DNA of 57,290 nt from positions 1 through 57,290 of the forward strand of contig WYBX01000149.1 in the NCBI GenBank assembly GCA_011525695.1, read 5' to 3'. This document shows positions 18,301 to 26,567 of this stretch, one piece after another. The notes below the pieces were generated by a model that saw only the letters and a program-made list of their open reading frames with translations, was not told the origin of the DNA and ran no database searches. Source of the DNA: Verrucomicrobiia bacterium (GTDB lineage: Bacteria; Verrucomicrobiota; Verrucomicrobiia; Opitutales; Opitutaceae). The stretch's first letter is position 1. Every line of letters starts with the position of its first letter. The position numbers and the translations under genes were made by a program.

Positions 18301-18451
18301 CGATGCGCGCATTGGGCAGCGCCGAACCGGTTGCGGCATTGACGACGCGACCCTCGAGAGTGGCGGAAACCTCCGCCGCGGCGCTGCCTGGAAGCGGCAG
18401 ACTCGCCAGGACGGCGGCGAAGACGAACAGATGTGCTCTTGATGTTCTCAT
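15392..18451 (-). CDS. TonB-dependent outer-membrane receptor
   Basis: About 1019 residues from the Met at 18451, which opens a clear signal peptide (HLFVFAAVLASLPLPGSAAA); the frame runs up to 18496. Residues about 29-112 form a carboxypeptidase-regulatory-like beta-sandwich (LEGRVVNAATGSALPNARI). The plug follows (SMRGFPSELTEVTIDGG, IEVTKVPTPDMPAAGLGG), then a long beta-barrel with aromatic-rich strands and the C-terminal Phe (GIKGRF) typical of outer-membrane proteins. Role: energised uptake of glycan fragments. It is the only transporter in the window, and there is no SusD-like partner. It is first in a unit with the sulfatase-propeller fusion, behind a motif A site. Confidence 0.93.
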   Translation of the reverse strand: MRTSRAHLFVFAAVLASLPLPGSAAAEVSATLEGRVVNAATGSALPNARIVIEGTARQTVADESGRYRLAGVPAGQVRINVNYVGMERQTVAIELPGGAVTTRDFELVREAVDSSIVQLAAVEVVGNVIKTAQELADNERRNAANIKQVVATDEYGDRGLENAAEYFQFLPGLAVSPGSIGPGTPSMRGFPSELTEVTIDGGPVIGARDPESRSSVSFETMPMVNISRIEVTKVPTPDMPAAGLGGTINLISRSGFEMPRPSFSYQVSTTFNSQLGYTLKVPRYHLPQNSFGHVEPNYNLNYRGPVTKSIAITAGYSSNWRLMPAEDGFHTLDSNPSWDQVNGIQTSSLWYSKPLHIEGDSAQLGLDWRISDRDLLTVGFNYKTNSQFVTRDYFRAQYGNGATGDATHTHGAPSGVGNVTTGIGPGYNDNASVHNQYTLKYRHRGELWDIEAGGSFSNARGRLKDIDHGYFRQVQATITNLIVHGDDIRFGEIPSRYSAWTRTGDPVDIYDTANYSIVNATSQQSRNKSTRGTARLDVTRRFSTPHVPFTLKSGISMDRSQRDQRENTLTWNFRPNGATSVAARMAGNFDVFDPNYESQGIYGVPFRTISHKMVYDLYRENPDWFVLDEPAAYQSMASSSKLMIETISAAYLRADARLFKDRLWLVGGVRFEKTEVEGSGPLNDINAQYQRDANGNFILDGSGKKILITTDALELRKLRFQERAAHADSSYSGFYPSLNATYEITDSLLIRAAYARTLGRPNVSFVIPGLTISDPDATNPLITITNPELEPWTADNFDLSFETYNIKGGTGSISVFQKNVENFFILEDTPATPELLGVYDLPTDGSFDHYDIRTRRNAEGTARIRGLEISYRQSLDPFLPHWARGLQVHGNMTKMSIGGEASSNLEPTPLKYTLGINFLRPKYFVRLNYVYQDEKRTNLVNPSATIRPDTYNYNTGFERLAFNAEYSFRPWLSVFVSMPDMSRRALPNKRYAPDTPDYARFTRGYIIARETTIGIKGRF

Positions 18452-18605
18452 GGTATTGGGGGTGTCGGAACGCTTGTTTGCGTACGGGTATCGCAAGCGG
18501 GGAGGATTGGTGTCCTCCTGTCATCGCCCTGAGCCTTCAAGGGGGACAAAGCGGGCATGGTTGCAGGCAACACCGCTTGCCTGGCCGCGTGCCAGTTGTA
18601 TTTTC

Positions 18606-18619
18606 CGCAAATCGTTACG
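18606..18619 (-). promoter_or_regulatory. Motif A operator-like site (c1)
   Basis: In the gene direction it reads CGTAACGATTTGCGGAA (17 bp including flank), 155 bp before the TonB receptor start at 18451. Confidence 0.65.
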
Positions 18620-18682
18620 TTGCCCGTGCCCGCGCACATGCTCCAGCGCGTTCCGGCCGATGGCGGCGGTTCCCCTGCTGCA

Positions 18683-18696
18683 CGTAACGATATTCG
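18683..18696 (+). promoter_or_regulatory. Motif A operator-like site (c2)
   Basis: It reads CGTAACGATATTCGGAA on the plus strand, 225 bp before the thioredoxin-fold gene at 18921. It is identical over 17 bp to both sites at 29.3 kb. Confidence 0.68.
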
Positions 18697-18920
18697 GAAA
18701 CTTCTCCTTTAAGGGCTTGGAGGGCAACCGCAGCATGCCGGTCGGGAGATTTCGTGAACTTCAGGTAATTGTAGCTCTGCAATACCCCATTCCACTCGAT
18801 GTCCCTGCTTATGGCAAAACGCCGCCCCTTTCAGTGTAAAGAACGCGGATCCGCTCTTCCAATGGGATCGATAGACCCCGCCCGCCCAATCGAGTTTTCC
18901 ATCAGTCCATCAGTCACCCC

Positions 18921-19541
18921 ATGAAATTGCACAACCTGTCCTCCAAAATCCTGGCGGCCGCGGCCGCACTGTTGCTGGGCGCCACGCATTCTGTGGCGGC
19001 CGTGATCGGCCAGCCGGCTCCCGACTTCACCCTTACCGATATCGACGGCAACACCCATTCGCTCTCCGATTTCAAAGGTAAAAGCGTGGTTCTCGAGTGG
19101 GTAAACCAGAAGTGTCCGTTTGTCGCGAAGCATTATGACAAGAGCGGCAACATCCCCGCCACCCAGCGCGCAGCCACAGCCGACGGAGTTGTCTGGTTGG
19201 TGATCAACTCCGGACATCCGGGAGCACAGGGCGATTTGAATCCGGACCAGGTTCGCGAGTGGGCCAGGGCGAACCACGCGGCCTACACGGCATATTTCCG
19301 CGACCTGGATGGTACCGTAGGGCGGCTCTACAACGCCAAGGCCACGCCGCACATGTATGTCATCAACCCTGAGGGTATACTCGTTTACAATGGCGCCATC
19401 GATAGCATCCGCTCAGCCAAACCAGCCGACATTGCCAAGGCTGAGAACTACGTGGCCTCCGCTCTTGCCGCGGCCAAGTCCGGCCGGCCGGTGCGGACGC
19501 CTCAAACCCAGGCCTACGGCTGCACGGTGAAGTACAAGTGA
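18921..19541 (+). CDS. Exported thioredoxin-fold (AhpC/TSA, redoxin) protein
   Basis: 206 residues with signal peptide (1-27, ending HSVAA). The redoxin core reads IGQPAPDFTLTDIDGN, then NQKCPFV with Cys at 65, and later ATPHMYVINPEGILVYNG. Only one Cys lies in the CPF motif, as in redoxins of this type, so it is a peroxiredoxin-like or thiol-reductase-like protein rather than a CxxC thioredoxin. A second Cys lies near the C-terminus (YGCTVKYK). It is the first gene of a plus-strand unit with the propeller gene 100 bp downstream. Its link to glycan degradation is not evident; it may assist folding or redox state of exported enzymes. Confidence 0.85.
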   Translation: MKLHNLSSKILAAAAALLLGATHSVAAVIGQPAPDFTLTDIDGNTHSLSDFKGKSVVLEWVNQKCPFVAKHYDKSGNIPATQRAATADGVVWLVINSGHPGAQGDLNPDQVREWARANHAAYTAYFRDLDGTVGRLYNAKATPHMYVINPEGILVYNGAIDSIRSAKPADIAKAENYVASALAAAKSGRPVRTPQTQAYGCTVKYK

Positions 19542-19641
19542 GCCCGTCCCTCTGCCGCGATCCACAGGCTGAGCGGAGGCCCCGCAGGGCACCTTCTTTT
19601 CCTGACGATAACTTCAAACAATATATAAGGAAAGTTTAACC

Positions 19642-21372
19642 ATGACTGCGAAATGGGACACGCGGGATATGCTTGTCGCGACGTGCGCGCTGGTGTCGAT
19701 AGGCATTAGCGCGGCGCGCCTCGACGCTGAGAGTCAACCTTCAGGGCAGAATACCGGCGAACTGCTCTACAACGGTATTCGTCTCCCCGAAGCGTGGCCG
19801 CCGGTGAATATCGATCCGGAAAACGACGCCCCCATGGACGTGCCGTACCTGCGCCAACCGCCTGCGGTCATCCCGATCGATGTCGGCCGGCAGTTGTTCG
19901 TGGATGATTTTCTGGTTGAGCAGACCGATCTGCAGCGGGTGGTTCACCCTCCCGAGCGATATGGTGGAAACCCTGTACTCACCGCGCAAACCGAGGGGGA
20001 GTTAAAGCGCGGGGGATCGGTCTACACCGCGCACGGCGGAGTCTTCTTCGATCCGACGGCCGGCCATTTCAAGATGTTCTACGGCGCCGGATGGCGCGGA
20101 CCGGTCGCGATGGCAACCAGCCGGGACCTGATCCATTGGACGCGGCCGAAGCTGTCGCCGGAGAACGACAACGCGGTCTATGGGACAAAGGTCGATGACA
20201 ACTGCATCTGGCTCGATCTGGAGACCAAGCGGCCGGAGGAGCGCTTCAAGATGATGGAGTACATGCGTGGCGGCGCGGCACTGTCCAAGCGGCACTGGGG
20301 GGATCTCTACACTTCGCCCGACGGTCTGCACTGGTCCGGACCCGTCCAGGTGGTTGGCCCCGAATCGGGACGGGACGGTGACTACTCCTCCTTTTTCCGC
20401 AATCCCTTCCGCGATGTCTGGGTCTTCAGCATCAAGCGCCACGGCGGCGGACCCGGCCGGAGACGCTACTACCACGAGAGCGCAGAATTCCTGCAGGGCA
20501 ACGACTGGTCGAACAAGGTCTACTGGACTCGTGCCGACCGGCTTGATCTGCCCGAACCGGGCGATGGTCCCCGTTCGCCCAACGATCCCGCCTGCCAGCT
20601 CTACAGTCTCGACGCAGTGGCCTACGAAAGCGTCATGGTCTCGATGCACTACATTCTGCGTGGCAAGAACAACAAGCAGGCCAGCGAGGCGAAGACGCCG
20701 AAACTTATCGACCTGAAGATGGGATTCAGCCGGGACGGCTTCCACTGGAGTTTTCCGACCCATCGGCCGTTTCTGGCCGGCACGCGGAGAGACGGCGATT
20801 GGGATCGGGCCTACCTGCACAGCGCGGCCGGACTCTTCGCCGTGTTCGGGGACAAACTCGTCTTCCCCTACACGGGATACTCGGGCGTCGCGCCCAACGG
20901 CAATCGCGGCGTGTACAATGGCGCCAGCATCGGCATTGCCACCCTGCGACGGGACGGATTCGTCTCGCTCGACGCCGGCCCGCAAACCGGAACCTTGACG
21001 ACCCGTCCGCTGCGCTTCTCGGGCAAACATCTCTTCGTCAACGCCGACGCCCCCCGTGGGCGCCTGCGGGTCGAGATCCGAGATCTCCAGGGCAAACCCG
21101 TGGCCCCGTTCACGCTCGCCAACTGCGTGCCCTTTCAAGGCGACAGCACGATCGAATCCGTCCGCTGGAAGAACGGCGACGACCTTTCTTCGCTTGCCGG
21201 CCAGCCGATGCGGCTGCACTTCGAACTGACGGGTGGATCTCTCTATTCGTTCTGGGTCAGCCGGGACGCCAGCGGCCGCAGCGACGGCTACGTCGCCGCC
21301 GGGGGTCCCGGCCACAGCAGCAATATCGACACGATTGGCCGGGCCGCGACAGGCTGGCAAACGGTCCCCTAA
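19642..21372 (+). CDS. Exported beta-propeller protein, putative glycosidase (paralog 4 of 5)
   Basis: 576 residues, close in length and sequence to the first gene of the window. After a signal peptide (about 1-29) come GELLYNGIRLPEAWPP (39-54), DVGRQLFVDDFLVE (80-93), HGGVFFDP, SRDLIHWTRPKLS, NPFRDVWVFSIK, CQLYSLDAVAYESV, SRDGFHWSFP, GDKLVFPYTGYSG and the C-terminal beta-sandwich with FSGKHLFVNAD and SDGYVAAGGPG. AAGGAAAG lies about 8 nt before the ATG as a good ribosome-binding site. There is no separate motif A site, so it is probably transcribed from the site at 18683. Enzymatic function is inferred from fold and context only. Confidence 0.82.
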   Translation: MTAKWDTRDMLVATCALVSIGISAARLDAESQPSGQNTGELLYNGIRLPEAWPPVNIDPENDAPMDVPYLRQPPAVIPIDVGRQLFVDDFLVEQTDLQRVVHPPERYGGNPVLTAQTEGELKRGGSVYTAHGGVFFDPTAGHFKMFYGAGWRGPVAMATSRDLIHWTRPKLSPENDNAVYGTKVDDNCIWLDLETKRPEERFKMMEYMRGGAALSKRHWGDLYTSPDGLHWSGPVQVVGPESGRDGDYSSFFRNPFRDVWVFSIKRHGGGPGRRRYYHESAEFLQGNDWSNKVYWTRADRLDLPEPGDGPRSPNDPACQLYSLDAVAYESVMVSMHYILRGKNNKQASEAKTPKLIDLKMGFSRDGFHWSFPTHRPFLAGTRRDGDWDRAYLHSAAGLFAVFGDKLVFPYTGYSGVAPNGNRGVYNGASIGIATLRRDGFVSLDAGPQTGTLTTRPLRFSGKHLFVNADAPRGRLRVEIRDLQGKPVAPFTLANCVPFQGDSTIESVRWKNGDDLSSLAGQPMRLHFELTGGSLYSFWVSRDASGRSDGYVAAGGPGHSSNIDTIGRAATGWQTVP

Positions 21373-21734
21373 CCCGCATCTTTCACGTATGATCGAAATG
21401 CCGATGACGTTTCGATATTCGAATCCGATGCGGGCTAGAGCGGTTTAAGTTGAAGTGTAGCCGCTCCGATGTGGTGGATTCAGAGGCAACGGGCCTCGGG
21501 AAGCGGCTACAGAATAAAGAAAATTGCTCTAGTAAGCAAAACCGCCCACTTCTTTGAGAGGACACGGTTCATCTCAGAGGGGAATCGGAATCGTTCATCG
21601 CAGCACTCGGAATGAATTTCCCTCTCTATTCCAAGGGCGGTTTTGCCATTAGCCCGGACGTCGATAGGTAGGAGCATATTGCAGACGCAATTACCTGCAG
21701 ATCACGAAATGTCCGGGCCAAGTCCGACACGCTG
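21373..21734. other. Convergent intergenic region with a hairpin
   Basis: 362 bp between convergent genes. A hairpin, GAGCGG at 21438-21443 pairing with CCGCTC at 21461-21466, could help end transcription, but no T-run follows. A two-mismatch copy of motif A (21408-21421) is probably chance because no gene starts here. Base composition is more A+T-rich than in the genes. Confidence 0.45.
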
Positions 21735-23267
21735 CTAGGGGCTGGCGGGATGGGAAGCCGGCCCCAGGCGATCCGTGCGAAAGGGCGATGCGGGAAGGCC
21801 GGCTTGGTTATAGAGATTGCAGCCTTCCGCATTATTGGCCCAAGCGTAGCGCACCGCGACCGGCTGCGCCACCTGGGGTGAGGAGACCACGACGCTGTCG
21901 CCTTCGATCGTCGCCTCGGCCCAGACATACTTCCCATCCGCTCCGGCGATGGCAAACCGCCGGAGTGGGCCGTCCTTCGCGACCAGCCCACCGGCGATGT
22001 TCTTGAAATAGACCCGGAGTGAGGAACCCTGGCTGACAAAATGATCGAATGTCGGCCCGGAGCAGACTACGGAGCGCCCGTAAGCCTTCGCGAACGCAAT
22101 CAGGGCGAGGCGGCGTCCGACATCACGCTTGTTGGGGGGATGGATGGTCTCTGCGCCGAGATCGATGGTCACCGCGAGGCCCACGCCGGGCACACGGGCA
22201 GCCACGTCGGCCTGGGCCTCACGCACCAGGGCCACGTTCGAGTCGCTGGGTTCAGCAAGGACCTTGCCGTAGCTGGCAAGCTGCACAATGCCGAAGGGAA
22301 GCTCGGGGTCTTCGAAGGTGCGCCGCCAATCGTGAATGAACTTCTCGAGCAGGCCGGCGTAGCGACTTGCGCCGGTGCGGGTGTTCCCCTCACCCTGATA
22401 CCAGATCACGCCGCGCCATGTCATCGGAGCGAGCGGCGCGATCATTCCGTTGTAGAGTCCGATCGGGCCGCGTAAACCGACCTTGGATTCCGTCCCGGCA
22501 AGGCCCGGCACATCCGCTATCGCCTCGCGACTCATCCACGCCTCTATGGAGGAGCCACCGACAGCGCTGATCACCACGCCCACGGGGACGCCAAGTTCCT
22601 CCTGCAACGTTGCGCCAAAGTAGTAGGCGAGCGCGCTGATAAACGGCGCAGTTTCCGGCGAGCAGGACTGCCAGCCGTGGCGTACCGCAGGCAAAAGTCC
22701 CTCCTCGTTTTTCGGCAATCTGACGTGGTCCGGCAACACCCCCCTGCAATCATCCGCCGGCGTGAGACAGGCACGCTTTTCGACGTTGAAGATCCGGAGC
22801 CCCGGACGGTCCGTGCGCGACTGTTCCTCGGCCCAAAATTTCTCCCCGTACCATTGATTGGCACCGGCGGGGTAATCGGGCCCGAGCATCAAGACCATGT
22901 TCGACTGACCGGAACAGAGCCAAACCTCGCCGATCAGGACGTCCCTGATCTGAACGGTGTTCTGCCTTGAGGTGAATGTGATGTGCTCCGGCCGCACCCC
23001 CGCATCCAGCTGCCGCGCGGCCGGCGTCTTGACGCGCACCGACCACTCCCCCCGCGCGTTTCCGGTCGTGCGCGCGGTTTCGCCCCACGAGGTTTCGATA
23101 TCGACGGTTTCCCCCTCGTAGGACCAACCCCACAAGCGCACCGAACTATTCTGCTGCAGCACCATCCGATCAGAAATCAAGGCAGGCAGACGGACATCCG
23201 CCCGCACGACCGGCAGAGGGGCCAGGGACGCGAGCAACAGGACGATGAGTCGGAAACCGGGTTTCAT
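21735..23267 (-). CDS. Sialate O-acetylesterase-like carbohydrate esterase (SGNH)
   Basis: 510 residues with a signal peptide (1-23). An N-terminal beta domain (RLPALISDRMVLQQ) precedes the SGNH-type esterase domain. Block I is CSGQSNM with the nucleophile Ser at about 122. WYQGEGNT and a late IHPPNKRDVG supply other family motifs, with the catalytic His at about 375. The family (SASA-type) removes O-acetyl groups from sialic acids or, in some members, from xylan and other glycans. In this locus it may deacetylate the sulfated glycan. It is last in a minus-strand unit of five genes. A fragment of a second copy survives at 44741-44839. Confidence 0.88.
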   Translation of the reverse strand: MKPGFRLIVLLLASLAPLPVVRADVRLPALISDRMVLQQNSSVRLWGWSYEGETVDIETSWGETARTTGNARGEWSVRVKTPAARQLDAGVRPEHITFTSRQNTVQIRDVLIGEVWLCSGQSNMVLMLGPDYPAGANQWYGEKFWAEEQSRTDRPGLRIFNVEKRACLTPADDCRGVLPDHVRLPKNEEGLLPAVRHGWQSCSPETAPFISALAYYFGATLQEELGVPVGVVISAVGGSSIEAWMSREAIADVPGLAGTESKVGLRGPIGLYNGMIAPLAPMTWRGVIWYQGEGNTRTGASRYAGLLEKFIHDWRRTFEDPELPFGIVQLASYGKVLAEPSDSNVALVREAQADVAARVPGVGLAVTIDLGAETIHPPNKRDVGRRLALIAFAKAYGRSVVCSGPTFDHFVSQGSSLRVYFKNIAGGLVAKDGPLRRFAIAGADGKYVWAEATIEGDSVVVSSPQVAQPVAVRYAWANNAEGCNLYNQAGLPASPFRTDRLGPASHPASP

Positions 23268-23330
23268 GGCTTTTGCCGGAAGTTCAGCTGTTGGTAAATG
23301 GACGCTGGGGCCTTGCAGCGAGGAGTCGCA

Positions 23331-24992
23331 TCACTTGCCTGACGCACTCGTCTTCGGACGGACGGCTCGCAACTGGGGCGGCATGGTGCGGACATAGGTT
23401 TCACGCCGCTGGTTGATTGCGACGGATTGTACGCCAGTTTTCGCCCGCAGCTCCGCCAAGACCGCGGCATGTTGGGGATCGCTGGCGAGGTTGGCGTGCT
23501 CGGTCGGATCGGCTTCGAGATCAAAGAGCATCTCGAATTCCGGCGACCGGTCTTTGAAATCGACATCAACCTCCTTGTAGCCAACGATGCCGTCATACAT
23601 GCGGATGTATTTCCAGCGCTTCGTGCGCAACCCCTCCTGGAAGGGGTTGTCGCGCAGGGTGAAAAGGCTTTCGAGAAAGAGCTCGTCGCGCCAGACAATG
23701 GAATGGCCCTCCACGAGCGGGCGCAGGCTGCGGCCCTCCATTTCCGTGGGCGCGGCGATGCCGGCGTAGTCGAGGATGGTGCGGGCGTAGTCGAGACTGG
23801 AGACGAGTTGATCGAGCTGGCGTCCGCGTTGCCCCGGCGGATTGCGCGGATCGTGGATGAGGCAGGGAATCTTCGACGCAAGGTCGTAGAGCAGCGCCTT
23901 TCCGCCCATGCCGTACTCGCCCATCAGCAGGCCATGATCGCTGCCGAAGAGGATGACGGTGTTTTTGTCGAGGCCGCGCTTTTTCAACTCAGCGAGCAGG
24001 CTGCCGATGACGTGATCGAGCCCGGTGATCGTCTGATAGTAGCGGATGTGGTGCTCACGACAGGTAATGAGGTCGTAGTCGTAGGCGTAGGTCTGGGTCC
24101 GACGGCCCTTGTCCTGATCGAGGATGAATTTCGGGATGTAGCGGTAAGGATCGGTGCAGGCTTCAGCGGGCAAGGGGATGGCGATGTCGCGATAGAGCGT
24201 GTCGTAGAACGGATTGCCTCTCAGCTTCGGATTCTCACTGGCCGGGCGCGTCATCTTCTGCCAGTCAGCATAGCCGGTGAACATCGAGGTGGTCTGCGAG
24301 CCGTGCGGTACATTGAAGCTGACCGATAGGCAGAACGGTTTGTCGCCGGGCGCGGTGTCGAGGAACCTTGTCATCGCCTCGCCCATGATGGGCGTGATGA
24401 TGTCTTCCTTGGCGTCGTGATAGGGCAGGCAGTTTGCCGTGTTGAAGTCCTTCGGCAGGAACTTCGTCCAGCCATCGTGCGCCCACCAGAAGTCAAACTT
24501 ATCCGCCGCCCGTCCCTTGAACGCGTAATACTCGACGCCGAACTTGCCGATGAATCCCGTAAAGTAGCCGCCTTTGCGCAGCAGCGCGGGATAGGTGCGC
24601 TCCCACTGCGCCTCCGTGAGATTGTAGGATGAACTGAAACCCACACCGTGCACCCGTTCGGGCATGCCGGTCAGATACGAGATACGACTAGGACAACAGA
24701 CCGGCGTGGCAATGTAGGCGTTGCGAAAGCGGACCGAGTCACGCATCAAACGGTCCAGATGGGGCGTCTGGACAAAGGGATGCCCCATGGCAGCGATGGT
24801 GTTGTCGCGTTGATCGTCGGTGAGCAGGAAGATGATGTTGGGTCGATCCTTCGGGCTGTCGGCCCGGCTATCCGACAGGAGCGGGTCGACCGTTGCGGAG
24901 TCCTGATCGGCAACCGACCGAAGAGCCGTGAGCGGCAATCCCCAAGCCAGGCAGGCGACACCCCAGACGAAGGCAACCGGTTTGATATTCAT
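23331..24992 (-). CDS. S1-family sulfatase, exported
   Basis: About 553 residues from the Met at 24992, which begins a signal peptide (VAFVWGVACLAWGLPLTA). The frame extends to 25034 but without signal-like sequence. FLLTDDQRDNTIAAMG supplies the metal-binding Asp pair. CCPSR at 99-103 is the formylglycine signature (modified Cys 99). Later come GKFGVEYYAFKG, FGSDHGLLMGEYG and a C-terminal subdomain with RTKRWKYIRMYDG. Expected role: exo- or endo-acting glycan sulfatase. It starts 46 bp after a sialidase-like gene in the same unit. Confidence 0.92.
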   Translation of the reverse strand: MNIKPVAFVWGVACLAWGLPLTALRSVADQDSATVDPLLSDSRADSPKDRPNIIFLLTDDQRDNTIAAMGHPFVQTPHLDRLMRDSVRFRNAYIATPVCCPSRISYLTGMPERVHGVGFSSSYNLTEAQWERTYPALLRKGGYFTGFIGKFGVEYYAFKGRAADKFDFWWAHDGWTKFLPKDFNTANCLPYHDAKEDIITPIMGEAMTRFLDTAPGDKPFCLSVSFNVPHGSQTTSMFTGYADWQKMTRPASENPKLRGNPFYDTLYRDIAIPLPAEACTDPYRYIPKFILDQDKGRRTQTYAYDYDLITCREHHIRYYQTITGLDHVIGSLLAELKKRGLDKNTVILFGSDHGLLMGEYGMGGKALLYDLASKIPCLIHDPRNPPGQRGRQLDQLVSSLDYARTILDYAGIAAPTEMEGRSLRPLVEGHSIVWRDELFLESLFTLRDNPFQEGLRTKRWKYIRMYDGIVGYKEVDVDFKDRSPEFEMLFDLEADPTEHANLASDPQHAAVLAELRAKTGVQSVAINQRRETYVRTMPPQLRAVRPKTSASGK

Positions 24993-25038
24993 GTACCGGG
25001 AGGCGCAGAGGACGCAGGGATATGGAAGGAGCACGACC

Positions 25039-26412
25039 CTATGGCCCGCCCCCCGGATTCTCGTACTGATTGAGCAATTGGTGCGTCTCCCGATCGAAAC
25101 GGACGCCCCCGCCGAAATCGGCCAGGCGGTTGATCAATTGCTTCAACCGGCTCTGGGGATTCACGAGCCTGCCTGCGCGGATATCCTGTTCCGTGATCCT
25201 GGCAAAAAGGATCTCCTGCATGTCCTTGAAATAGCGGCCCCGGTCGTAGATGACGTAAAGGAAACCGTTCGCATTTTCCGCGGTGGCGTCAGGGTAGCTG
25301 ACCAAGCGCCCGGTTCTGTCGTCGCGATCGTCCAGCAGCAATTGAAACGGCCACGTGGCACCCTCGTCGTCCGACAATATCGCCGTCATCTTCGTCCGCG
25401 AACGTGCGTTGTTGAGCACCAGAAGGAGTGCGCCGGACTCAAGCCGGCGCAGGTGAAAGCGTGCATTGACCCCACGATCCGTAAACAACGGACGGTCGTT
25501 GATCCAGGTGGCCCCGCGGTCAAACGACTCCAGTTGCGCAATTCCGTAGCTCGTCCGCGCCAGCATCCAAAGGCTGCCATCCTTCCGTTCGATGGCCATT
25601 TGCTCGGAGTACGAGACCTTGTTGATCGGAAACTTCGCCAAAAACTCGTAGGAACGGCCTTGGTTCCGCGACCGATAATACTGAGCGCGCAGCGGGTCAT
25701 CCTTCACGAAGGAGTCGACTGGGTGCAGCCAGTCGCCGTTGGAGAGAACCAGCGGCTTGTTCAACCCATGACCATAGGCGACAAACACGGGATCGCGCCA
25801 GGCCGTGTGGGCATCCTCGCAATCCACCGCCTGGAATCCCCATAGCGTGCGATCCCTTCCCGGCTCCCCAAGCGCCAGGCTCCGGTTGACGAACCACCAG
25901 AGTCGTCCCTGCGGATCGAGCCACAGGTGACCGTCGAGGGCGCCATGATCCTCGTTGCCATTGCCGATGAGCGTCGGGTCGAAAACCGCCACCGGGTTGG
26001 ACCACGTCTTCCCGTCATCGCCACTCGTGACCAGCACTTGGTAATTTCCCTCCCGTCCCTCGGTGATCGGTCCGCCATACCAGGTGGCCCACAGGCGGCC
26101 GCCCGGGGATCGTTCGATGCTCGGAATGCCCTGCCACATTCGCATGCGCGGCCAGTATTTCGTCGGCGGATTGAGTCGGATCAACGGAGGCGTCAGCGGG
26201 GTGACCCCCAGCGCTTTCATGAATCGCGCATGTTCCGAAGCCGGCTTGGCAGAAGCGGTAAACTGCTGGGCGACCTCCAGCGTCTCCAACGTTGTGGAGT
26301 TCGTCGATGGCGCAGCGGCGGCGGCAGCGGACGCCCACACAGCAGCCAGCAGAACGATACTTGTACGGAATGACGAAGGGTCGGATGGTGATTGTGGCTT
26401 ACAGTGGGTCAT
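25039..26412 (-). CDS. Exported sialidase-fold (BNR) protein, WQGIP type
   Basis: 457 residues with an Ala-rich signal peptide (about 15-34). Asp-box motifs include TSGDDGKTWSNP and LSDDEGATWPF. The place of the sialidase FRIP motif is taken by WQGIP (93-97), so the first carboxylate-binding Arg is missing. SLWMLARTSYGI and VSYPDAT are shared with the other window paralogs. It is closely related to the protein at 38970-40295, with identical stretches such as RLNPPTKYWPRMRMWQGIPS. One copy is in the motif A unit, the other behind motif B. Substrate unknown. Confidence 0.82.
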   Translation of the reverse strand: MTHCKPQSPSDPSSFRTSIVLLAAVWASAAAAAAPSTNSTTLETLEVAQQFTASAKPASEHARFMKALGVTPLTPPLIRLNPPTKYWPRMRMWQGIPSIERSPGGRLWATWYGGPITEGREGNYQVLVTSGDDGKTWSNPVAVFDPTLIGNGNEDHGALDGHLWLDPQGRLWWFVNRSLALGEPGRDRTLWGFQAVDCEDAHTAWRDPVFVAYGHGLNKPLVLSNGDWLHPVDSFVKDDPLRAQYYRSRNQGRSYEFLAKFPINKVSYSEQMAIERKDGSLWMLARTSYGIAQLESFDRGATWINDRPLFTDRGVNARFHLRRLESGALLLVLNNARSRTKMTAILSDDEGATWPFQLLLDDRDDRTGRLVSYPDATAENANGFLYVIYDRGRYFKDMQEILFARITEQDIRAGRLVNPQSRLKQLINRLADFGGGVRFDRETHQLLNQYENPGGGP

Positions 26413-26567
26413 AAGAAATCGCTAGTTCCGGTCGCGACGCGCGACCACGAGATGGTAGGCGCCGCATTCCTCGCCGTTCTCCAGCACAAGCGTGGCGGTG
26501 ATGCTGGCCTCCATGACGGGCATCGGAGACGAAGAGTGTCGCCGCCATGTTTTCCCGAATCGCCGGG
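26413..26567 (-). other. Intergenic gap with possible gene remnant
   Basis: 155 bp between two sialidase-like genes. On the minus strand a 30-codon frame ending at 26425 encodes MEASITATLVLENG and ECGAYHLVVARRD. This looks like the C-terminal beta-strands of a larger protein rather than a complete gene. I cannot identify the parent. Confidence 0.3.

Larger units (their letters stand above)
18452..18920. other. Divergent promoter region
   Basis: A 469-bp gap between the TonB receptor (minus) and the thioredoxin-fold gene (plus). It contains two motif A sites in opposite orientation, 63 bp apart, each facing its own gene. I see no gene in it. Confidence 0.6.

Noticed and set aside
20002..21360. 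Long open frame opposite the propeller gene at 19642
   Set aside because: Mirror frame of a conserved gene; similar shadows occur opposite other paralogs of the family.
21408..21421. Two-mismatch copy of motif A
   Set aside because: Lies between the ends of two convergent genes, with no start codon to control, and the CGTAAC half is altered.
21438..21466. Rho-independent terminator
   Set aside because: The stem is only 6 bp with a 17-base loop, and no T-run follows.
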